From Frigoribacterium sp. Leaf8 (lineage in GTDB: Bacteria > Actinomycetota > Actinomycetes > Actinomycetales > Microbacteriaceae), in the NCBI RefSeq assembly GCF_001421165.1, contig NZ_LMKB01000006.1, positions 321,075 to 385,074 of the forward strand: 64,000 nucleotides of DNA, given 5' to 3'. This document shows positions 56,353-64,000 of the stretch, in pieces. The stretch's first letter is position 1; every line of letters begins with the position of its first letter. A program made the translations under genes and the position numbers. The notes under the pieces were generated by a model, which was given only the letters and a program-made list of their open reading frames with translations, was not told the DNA's origin and did no database searches.

Positions 56353-58392
56353 ATGTCACTCGAGCTCGACGCCCGACCCACGCCCCAGGCCACCACGACC
56401 TGGCTGCCCGGCCGAGCCGACCTGCGCTACGGCGGCGACTACAACCCCGAACAGTGGCCGCGCGAGGTCTGGCTCGAGGACATCGCCCTGATGAAGCAGG
56501 CGGGCGTCAACCTGGTCAGCGTCGGCATCTTCTCGTGGGCCCTGCTCGAACCCCGCGAGGGCGAGTACGACTTCGGTTTCCTCGACGACATCCTGGGCCT
56601 GCTGCACGACGCCGACATCGACGTCGACCTGGCCACCCCGACGACGGTCCCGCCGGCCTGGTTCTGGAAGGCCTACCCCGACTCCCACCCGGTCACGCGG
56701 GACGGCGTCACCCTGGGCCGCGGCTCCCGCGGCATGGTCAGCCCGAGCAGCCCCGACTACCGCCGGGCGGCCCTCGCGATCACCGAGCGGCTGGCCGAGC
56801 GCTACGCGAACCACCCCGCGGTCGTGCTCTGGCACGTCCACAACGAGTACGGCGCCCCGATCAGCGAGGACTACGGCCCCCACTCGGTGCTCGCCTTCCG
56901 CACCTGGCTTGAGGAGAAGTACGTCACCCTCGACGCGCTCAACGAGGCCTGGGGCACCCGCTTCTGGGGCCAGACCTACGGCGAGTGGGACGAGATCGAC
57001 GCCCCGCGCACCTCGGCCACGGTCGTCAACCAGACCTCGCGCCTCGACTTCGCCCGCTTCACCTCCGACGCCCTGCTGGCCTGCTTCACCGCCGAACGCG
57101 ACGCGATCAAACGACACGCGCCGCACCTCCCGGTCACCACGAACTTCATGGCCACCAACTGCCCCTCCATCGACTACTGGAGGTGGGCCCGCGAGGTCGA
57201 CGTCGTCGCGAACGACCACTACCTCGTGGCCGAGCGCCGCGACAACCACGTGCTGCTCGCCATGGACGCCGACCTCACCCGTTCGCTCGCCGGCGGTGCC
57301 CCGTGGATGCTGATGGAGCACTCGACCTCGGCCGTCAACTGGCAACCGCGCAACATCGCCAAGCGCCCCGGCGAGCTCGCCCGGAACGCCGCGAGCCATC
57401 TGGCCCGGGGCGCCGACGCGATCCTGTTCTTCCAGTTCCGGGCGTCGCGGTACGGCGCCGAGAAGTTCCACTCCGCGATGCTGCCCCACGCCGGCACCTC
57501 GACCCGCACCTGGCGCGAGGTCGTCCACTTCGGCGCCGACCTGGGTCGGCTCTCGGCCGTGCGCGGCAGCCGGGTGGAGGCGCGGGTCGCGATCCTCTGG
57601 GACGTCGAGTCCTTCTGGGCCCACGACCTCGAATGGCGGCCGTCGGTCGAACTCCAGCACCGCGAGCGCGTCGTCGCCTGGTACTCCGCCCTGTGGCACC
57701 TCGGCGTGACGGTGGACTTCCGCCACCCGCACGACGACCTCTCGGGCTACGACCTCGTGCTCGCCCCCTCGCTGTACCTGGCCGACCGGCGGACGACCGA
57801 CGGCCTCGGCGCGTTCGTCCGCGGGGGCGGCACCTTCGTCGCGTCGTACTTCTCGGGCGTCGTCGACGAGAACGACACCGTCCACGCCGGTGGTGCACCC
57901 GGCGCCCTGCGCGAGGTGCTCGGCCTCTCGGTGCCCGAGTTCCTGCCCCTGTACGCCGACCAGGTCGTCACCCTCGACGACGGCACGACGGGCACGGGCT
58001 GGTCCGACGACATCGTGCTCGAGGGCGCCGTGGCGGTCGCGAGCTACGTCGACGGCCCGGCGGCGGGAGGTCCGGCGGTCACCCGCCACGCCCACGGCGA
58101 CGGCTCGGCCTGGTACGTCTCGACGCGCACGACCGGGGCCGACCTCGAGGGTCTCGTCCGGTCGGTGCTCGACGACGCCGGGGTGCCGCTGCCGGTGGAC
58201 CACCCCGAGGGGCTCGAGGTCGTCGTGCGCCACGGGGACGACGTCGACTTCACCTTCCTGGTCAACCACGCCGAGACCGCGACCGACGTCGTGGTGGGTC
58301 AGGGCACCGAGCTGATCACCGGCGACGCCGTCGACGGCCGCGTGGGCGTCCCCGCCGGTGCGGTCCGCGTCGTGAGCCGCCCGCGCGGCTGA
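56353..58392 (+). CDS. GH42 beta-galactosidase
   Basis: 679 residues. The GH42 barrel begins RYGGDYNPEQWPREVWLEDIALMKQAGVN; the acid/base is Glu165 in LWHVHNEYG and the nucleophile Glu322 in WMLMEHSTSAVNWQ, at the usual spacing. Then come the trimerisation domain (VAILWDVESFWAHD) and a C-terminal beta domain. No signal peptide, so it works in the cytoplasm on imported galacto-oligosaccharides. An AAGGAG site lies before the ATG. Confidence 0.93.
   Translation: MSLELDARPTPQATTTWLPGRADLRYGGDYNPEQWPREVWLEDIALMKQAGVNLVSVGIFSWALLEPREGEYDFGFLDDILGLLHDADIDVDLATPTTVPPAWFWKAYPDSHPVTRDGVTLGRGSRGMVSPSSPDYRRAALAITERLAERYANHPAVVLWHVHNEYGAPISEDYGPHSVLAFRTWLEEKYVTLDALNEAWGTRFWGQTYGEWDEIDAPRTSATVVNQTSRLDFARFTSDALLACFTAERDAIKRHAPHLPVTTNFMATNCPSIDYWRWAREVDVVANDHYLVAERRDNHVLLAMDADLTRSLAGGAPWMLMEHSTSAVNWQPRNIAKRPGELARNAASHLARGADAILFFQFRASRYGAEKFHSAMLPHAGTSTRTWREVVHFGADLGRLSAVRGSRVEARVAILWDVESFWAHDLEWRPSVELQHRERVVAWYSALWHLGVTVDFRHPHDDLSGYDLVLAPSLYLADRRTTDGLGAFVRGGGTFVASYFSGVVDENDTVHAGGAPGALREVLGLSVPEFLPLYADQVVTLDDGTTGTGWSDDIVLEGAVAVASYVDGPAAGGPAVTRHAHGDGSAWYVSTRTTGADLEGLVRSVLDDAGVPLPVDHPEGLEVVVRHGDDVDFTFLVNHAETATDVVVGQGTELITGDAVDGRVGVPAGAVRVVSRPRG
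57575..57584 (+). repeat. dispersed repeat, copy 21 (9 of 10)
   Basis: TGGAGGCGCGGGTCGCG in the GH42 gene, read in frame as SRVEARVAI at a conserved strand, so protein code may explain it. Confidence 0.55.
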
Positions 58393-58405
58393 GCCGCGAG
58401 GCGAC

Positions 58406-58453
58406 CGCAGGAGGCGCGGTGCCGGCGTCGAGACCGGCACCGCGCCTCCTGCG
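58406..58453. repeat. perfect inverted pair of the dispersed repeat (copies 22 and 23), hairpin or terminator
   Basis: CGCAGGAGGCGCGGTGCCGG (58406-58425) is the exact reverse complement of 58434-58453, with an 8-base loop CGTCGAGA. It starts 14 bases after the GH42 stop and precedes the GH53 gene. As an RNA hairpin it would be a strong terminator; as DNA it is two repeat copies head to head. Confidence 0.9.
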
Positions 58454-58522
58454 CCCCACCGTCCCGAACCCCGTACCGCCCCCGCAGCACCCGCCCCACC
58501 GATCGTCAAGGAGGACGACGCG

Positions 58523-60184
58523 ATGACACGACCCACCACCACACCCCGGCCCCCCGTCGACCGGAGGGGCCGGCGCGGTCTCGCCGTCGGCGCCGCCCTC
58601 GCCACGGCGGCCCTGGGAGCCGGCCTGCTGTCGGGCGCCCCCGCGACCGCGGTGCCCGGCGGCCCGGCTCCTCGCCCCGTCGTCGTGCAGGACCCCGGCT
58701 TCGAGCACGGCGCGACGGGCTGGGTCTCGAAGGGGTCGGGCACCACGACGCTCGAGGCGGGTGGGCACGACTCGGCCACGCGCCTGACGCACGTGCTGTC
58801 GACGGCCGGCACGGCCACGACCAGCCAGAAGCTCAAGAAGGTCATGCCCGGGTGGTGGACCTTCTCGGCCTGGGTGAAGAGCGGTGGCGGCCTGGCCTCG
58901 AGCACGCTGTCGCTGACCGGGTGCGGCACCGGCTCGAGCAAGGACGCCGCGGCGACGACGGTGATCCCCTCGACCGAGTCCGACGACGGGTGGCTGCGCC
59001 TCTCGGTCTCGGCCGAGGTGACGCACAGCCAGTGCACTCCGACGTTCACCACGAGTGGCGCCGCCGGTGCCTGGGCGAGCATCGACGACGTCACCGTCAC
59101 GCCCGGGCGGGTGACGCGCGACGTGCGGGGTGCCGACCTGTCGGGTCTGCCCCGCAACGAGGATCGCGGAGCCGTCTACCTCGACGCCGCCGGCCGCCCC
59201 ACCGACCCGGTGACGCAGCTGGCGGACCACGGGGCGAACATGGTGCGGCTGAAGGTCTGGGTGGACCCGACCGACGGCTACAACGACCAGGACGACGTCG
59301 TCGCGATGGCGGCGCGGGTGAAGGCGGCGGGCATGCAGCTGCTCGTGGACTTCCACTACAGCGACCGGTGGACCGACCCGGGCGCCCAGACCATGCCGAG
59401 GGCCTGGCTCGGGCTGAGCGCCCCCGAGGTCGCCACGAGGATCCACGACCACACCCGCAGCGTGCTCGACGCCCTCGCCGCCGAGGGGATCACGGCGGAC
59501 GCCGTGCAGGTCGGCAACGAGATCAACCCCGGCATGGTCTGGCCGCTGGGCCAGACCTGGGACGTCGACCCGAGCGACGGCGTCAGCGGCGCGCAGTGGA
59601 GCAACCTGGCGATGTTCCTCACGGCCGGTGCGACGGCGGTGAAGGAGGTCTCGCCCACGACGCAGGTCGTGCTGCACCTGACCAACATCAACGCCGGCGT
59701 CGACGGCCTCACCTGGTGGTTCGACGAGGCGACCTCGCGCGGCGTGCCGTTCGACCTGATCGGCCTGTCGTACTACGGCTACTGGCACGGCGGACTGTCG
59801 GGCATGCAGCAGGCGGTCACGACGCTGTCCGAGCGCTACGACCGCGACGTGCTGATCGTCGAGACGTCGTACCCCTGGACGCTCGAGGACGACCCCGACC
59901 ACCTCTGGGAGAACGTCGTCGTCGACCCGTCGCAGCTCGTCGCGGGCTACCCCGCGACGCCCGAGGGGCAGGCCGCGAACTTCCGTGCGATCCAGGACGT
60001 CGTGGCCTCGGCCCCGGGCGGCCGCGGAATCGGCGTCGTCGCGTGGGAACCCGCGTGGACCGCGGTCGACGGTGCCGGGTGGGACCCGGACGACCCGACC
60101 TCGGGCAACGCGTGGGAGAACCAGGCGATGTGGGACCACGACGGTCGCCCGCTGCCCGCACTCGACGAGTACGCGGCCGACTGA
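58523..60184 (+). CDS. secreted GH53 endo-beta-1,4-galactanase
   Basis: 553 residues. A signal peptide (GRRGLAVGAALATAALGAGLLSGAPATA) is followed by a carbohydrate-binding-like N-terminal domain (about 50-195; DPGFEHGATGWVS) and a GH53 barrel: VRGADLSGLPRNEDRGAVYLD, MVRLKVWVDPTDGYND, DFHYSDRWTDPG, catalytic acid/base Glu333 in QVGNEINPGM and nucleophile Glu447 in LIVETSYPW. It cuts arabinogalactan type I outside the cell, feeding the importer and GH42. There is no anchor motif. GAGGACGA ribosome site precedes the ATG. Confidence 0.94.
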   Translation: MTRPTTTPRPPVDRRGRRGLAVGAALATAALGAGLLSGAPATAVPGGPAPRPVVVQDPGFEHGATGWVSKGSGTTTLEAGGHDSATRLTHVLSTAGTATTSQKLKKVMPGWWTFSAWVKSGGGLASSTLSLTGCGTGSSKDAAATTVIPSTESDDGWLRLSVSAEVTHSQCTPTFTTSGAAGAWASIDDVTVTPGRVTRDVRGADLSGLPRNEDRGAVYLDAAGRPTDPVTQLADHGANMVRLKVWVDPTDGYNDQDDVVAMAARVKAAGMQLLVDFHYSDRWTDPGAQTMPRAWLGLSAPEVATRIHDHTRSVLDALAAEGITADAVQVGNEINPGMVWPLGQTWDVDPSDGVSGAQWSNLAMFLTAGATAVKEVSPTTQVVLHLTNINAGVDGLTWWFDEATSRGVPFDLIGLSYYGYWHGGLSGMQQAVTTLSERYDRDVLIVETSYPWTLEDDPDHLWENVVVDPSQLVAGYPATPEGQAANFRAIQDVVASAPGGRGIGVVAWEPAWTAVDGAGWDPDDPTSGNAWENQAMWDHDGRPLPALDEYAAD

Positions 60185-60255
60185 TCCGGGCGAACGACGG
60201 GTGATCCGGCGGGCGGTGGTCGGCGCGGCACCCGGTCTCCCCCCATAGTGGGCAC

Positions 60256-61182
60256 ATGCCCCGCACGCCCGAGCCCCTGGCACGCCTCTCCCGTCGAACG
60301 GTCCTGCTCGGCGTCGGCGGCGTCGCCGTCCTCGGGACGGCCGCCGTCGCCCTCGGGTTGCGTTCCGCGCGACTGAGCGAGGAGGCGCCGGTCACCCGAG
60401 CCGCGCCTCCTCGGCCCGTCGACGCCCTCCTGGCGGCTCGACCCTCCACCGTCGCCCACCGCGGCGGGTCCGGCGACTGGCCCGAGATGTCGATGTTCGC
60501 CTACCGGCAGTCGGTCGCCGCCGGGGTGGACGGGCTCGAGGTGTCGCTCTCCCGCACCTCGGACGGCGTCTGGTTCGGACTGCACGACGAGACCCTCGAC
60601 CGCACCTCGGGCACGACCGGGTTCGTCCCCGCCGACCACACGTGGAGCGAGGTGCAGCAGTACCGCATCTCGGCGGCCGAGACGAACGACCCCGAGCAGT
60701 CCGACCAGCCGTACGCCCGCTTCGACGACATCGTGCGCGAGTTCGGCCGCGAACACGCCCTGTTCGTCGACCCGAAGTACGTCGACGCCCGCTTCTACCC
60801 CGAGCTGTTCGAGATCGCGTGGATGCAGCTCGGGACGTCCGAGGTGGCGCAGACCCTCGTCGGCAAGGGGTACTGCACGCAGACCGAGTGGGGCGACCTC
60901 GCCGCCTCCGAAGGGTGCGCGACCTGGGGGTACTACTACGCCGACGAGCTGGCGGACGACCCCGAGCTGCTCACCCGGACCTCCGACAGCTGGAGCATGC
61001 TGGGCCTCGACTGGTCCGCCCCGGCCGCGACCTGGGCGACGATGACGGCCACCGGCAAGCCGGTCCTCGGCCACATCGTGTCCGACTTGGACGCCGCTCG
61101 CGCCGCACTCGACGGGGGTGCGTCCGGGCTCGTCGTCTCGGGCGTCGCCGAGGTCGTCCGGCAGCTGACGACCGAGGGCTGA
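60256..61182 (+). CDS. glycerophosphodiester phosphodiesterase family protein
   Basis: 308 residues. A twin-arginine-like N-terminus (LSRRTVLLGVGGVAVLGT) precedes the GDPD domain with TVAHRGGSGDWPEMSMFAYRQ (His-Arg and Glu), GLEVSLSRTSDGVWFGLHDETLDRT (Glu/His in GLHDETL) and a C-terminal Rossmann-like part. The usual E-x-D of the first conserved motif reads EVSLS, so one metal ligand differs from the standard ExD and activity is not certain. It lies after the galactan locus but has its own promoter context and is probably unrelated. Confidence 0.82.
   Translation: MPRTPEPLARLSRRTVLLGVGGVAVLGTAAVALGLRSARLSEEAPVTRAAPPRPVDALLAARPSTVAHRGGSGDWPEMSMFAYRQSVAAGVDGLEVSLSRTSDGVWFGLHDETLDRTSGTTGFVPADHTWSEVQQYRISAAETNDPEQSDQPYARFDDIVREFGREHALFVDPKYVDARFYPELFEIAWMQLGTSEVAQTLVGKGYCTQTEWGDLAASEGCATWGYYYADELADDPELLTRTSDSWSMLGLDWSAPAATWATMTATGKPVLGHIVSDLDAARAALDGGASGLVVSGVAEVVRQLTTEG
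60378..60413. repeat. inverted pair of the dispersed repeat inside the GDPD gene (copies 24 and 25)
   Basis: CGAGGAGGCGC (60378-60388) pairs with GCGCCTCCTCG (60403-60413) around a 14-base spacer. It lies in the linker after the signal (read as SEEAPVTRAAPPR) and is absent from the conserved domain. Confidence 0.8.
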
Positions 61183-61195
61183 GCCCGGTCGCACG

Positions 61196-61252
61196 CCGAC
61201 CCGCCCCGCGCCCGGCGCCCCGCGCCCGGCGAACCGCGCCCCGCGCCCCGCG
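61196..61252. repeat. C-rich imperfect tandem repeat between the GDPD and ABC-F genes
   Basis: Repeated GCGCCCCGCGCCCGGC/CCGCGCCCCGCG blocks fill the gap between two convergent genes; nothing else is seen in it. Confidence 0.6.
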
Positions 61253-61254
61253 GC

Positions 61255-62871
<1,617 letters not shown>

Positions 62872-62994
62872 GCGTCGATCCTCGCAGGCCGACGGAACAC
62901 CCGGCGCCGCCCGGTTGTTGTCGTGAGAGGCATCGAGGCGACGGCGGGCACCCGACCCATCCGATCGCACCGACGCCGACGAACAGGAGGCATC

Positions 62995-63975
62995 ATGTCG
63001 GACCAGTACCGGAAAGACCCCGAGGCGGTCGCCCGCCTCACCTCGACCCAGCGCCGCGTGACCCAGGGCGGTGGCACCGAACCCGCCTTCCGCAACGAGT
63101 TCTGGGACTCGAAGGACGCGGGCATCTACGTCGACGTCGTCTCGGGCGAGCCCCTGTTCGCCTCGGTCGACAAGTTCGACAGCCGCACCGGCTGGCCGAG
63201 CTTCACGCGACCCATCGACGCCGAACACGTCGTCGAGAAGCGCGAGGGCTTGTTCTTCAAGCGCACCGAGGTGCGCTCGACCGCCGGGGACAGCCACCTC
63301 GGCCACGTCTTCCGCGACGGACCCACCGCGACCGGCGGGCTGCGGTACTGCATCAACTCGGCGGCTCTCCGCTTCGTCCCCTACGCCTCACTCGAAACCG
63401 AAGGATACGGTGCCTACATGACGCTCTTCTCCCCCGAATCCACCCCTGCCCCCAGCGGCACGACCGAGACCGCGATCCTCGCCGGCGGCTGCTTCTGGGG
63501 CGCCCAGCAGCTGCTCCGCCGCCGACCGGGCATCGTCTCGACCCGCGTCGGCTACTCGGGCGGCAGCGTGCCGAACGCGACGTACCGCAACCACCGCGGC
63601 CACGCCGAGGCCGTCGAGATCGTGTTCGACCCGGGTCTGACCTCGTACCGCGAGATCCTCGAGTTCTTCTTCCAGATCCACGACCCGTCGACGAAGGACC
63701 GCCAGGGCAACGACGTCGGCGACAGCTACCGCTCGGCGATCTTCTACGCGGACGACGAGCAGCGCGCGACGGCCCTCGACACCATCGCCGACGTCGACGC
63801 GTCCGGCCTCTGGCCCGGCAAGGTGGTCACCGAGGTCACCCCGGCCGGCGACTTCTGGGAGGCCGAAGAAGAGCACCAGGACTACCTCGAGAAGGACCCC
63901 TACGGCTACACCTGCCACTTCGTCCGTCCGGGCTGGGTGCTGCCGAAGCGCGACCAGCAGGTCGCCGCGGGCTGA
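62995..63975 (+). CDS. msrBA: bifunctional MsrB-MsrA methionine sulfoxide reductase
   Basis: 326 residues. MsrB comes first (about 8-140), with [15 protein letters not shown] and the catalytic Cys119 in [11 protein letters not shown]; the two CxxC zinc motifs of zinc-type MsrB are absent. MsrA follows (about 158-318), with the catalytic Cys166 in GGCFWGAQQ and GYSGG...Y.H.GHAEAVE. The linker holds an in-frame ATG (Met142, base 63418) with a GAAGGA site upstream, so a separate MsrA product is possible. GAACAGGAGG before the first ATG is a strong ribosome site. Confidence 0.95.
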   Translation: MSDQYRKDPEAVARLTSTQRRVTQGGGTEPAFRNEFWDSKDAGIYVDVVSGEPLFASVDKFDSRTGWPSFTRPIDAEHVVEKREGLFFKRTEVRSTAGDSHLGHVFRDGPTATGGLRYCINSAALRFVPYASLETEGYGAYMTLFSPESTPAPSGTTETAILAGGCFWGAQQLLRRRPGIVSTRVGYSGGSVPNATYRNHRGHAEAVEIVFDPGLTSYREILEFFFQIHDPSTKDRQGNDVGDSYRSAIFYADDEQRATALDTIADVDASGLWPGKVVTEVTPAGDFWEAEEEHQDYLEKDPYGYTCHFVRPGWVLPKRDQQVAAG

Positions 63976-63990
63976 CGCCCGTCGGACCCC

Positions 63991-64000
63991 AGGAGGCGCG
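63991..64000 (+). repeat. dispersed AGGAGGCGCG repeat, copy 26, at the window edge
   Basis: Exact core, starting 15 bases after the msrBA stop; the extension is cut by the window end. Confidence 0.8.

Overview
The window is about 72% G+C, gene-dense chromosome from a high-GC Gram-positive bacterium. DapC/DapD/DapE lysine and cell-wall genes, an MshB-type mycothiol deacetylase, a TatB protein, an IdeR/DtxR-type iron box, a MhuD-type haem oxygenase and many leaderless promoters point to an actinobacterium. The overall protein style suggests Microbacteriaceae (Curtobacterium/Frigoribacterium/Clavibacter relatives); this placement is inference. I see no tRNA, rRNA, insertion sequence, prophage or CRISPR array, and no gap above 300 bases lacks a gene.

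Layout. 1-10.8 kb: N-terminal part of a UvrD/AdnA-like helicase, a DUF3107 protein, a ferritin-like protein and a DEAD-box RNA helicase (an order I recall from the Mycobacterium Rv3202c-Rv3211 region), then PHP and EEP phosphoesterases, aminopeptidase P, and a YcnI/CopC copper cluster. 10.3-24.5 kb: a second block recalling Mycobacterium Rv1234 down to Rv1165: stress membrane protein, MgtE-N/CBS protein, DUF1003, Mrp, LysR regulator, TatB, methyltransferase, DUF3117, PIG-V-like transferase, DapE, DapD, citrate synthase, DapC, ferredoxin and MshB. 24.5-28.1 kb: EfeUOB iron uptake under an iron box. 28.1-36.2 kb: a lipoprotein, TypA/BipA and an Opp-type peptide ABC transporter. 36.4-42.6 kb: a CPBP protease, a candidate structured small RNA, and gcvTHP behind a tandem glycine riboswitch. 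42.6-50.9 kb: housekeeping and unknown genes including PrmC-like, FBP-domain, MhuD, RseB/LolA-like plus an ABC exporter, and a large lipoprotein. 50.9-60.2 kb: a galactan-use locus (LacI regulator, sugar ABC importer, GH42 beta-galactosidase, secreted GH53 endo-galactanase). 60.2-64 kb: GDPD, ABC-F ATPase and an MsrB-MsrA fusion.

What stands out. The most unusual signal is a dispersed short repeat with core AGGAGGCGCG (fuller form GCAGGAGGCGCGGGTC). I count 19 exact cores and at least 7 one-mismatch copies by eye, where about one would be expected by chance. It is biased to the + strand, sits between genes, 6-7 bases after the stop codons of three minus-strand genes, inside coding linkers, inside the variable arm of the glycine riboswitch, and as inverted pairs that make perfect hairpins. 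The second is a promoter-to-terminator unit of about 165 nt at 37.4 kb that folds into a long stem and matches no RNA family I can recognise.
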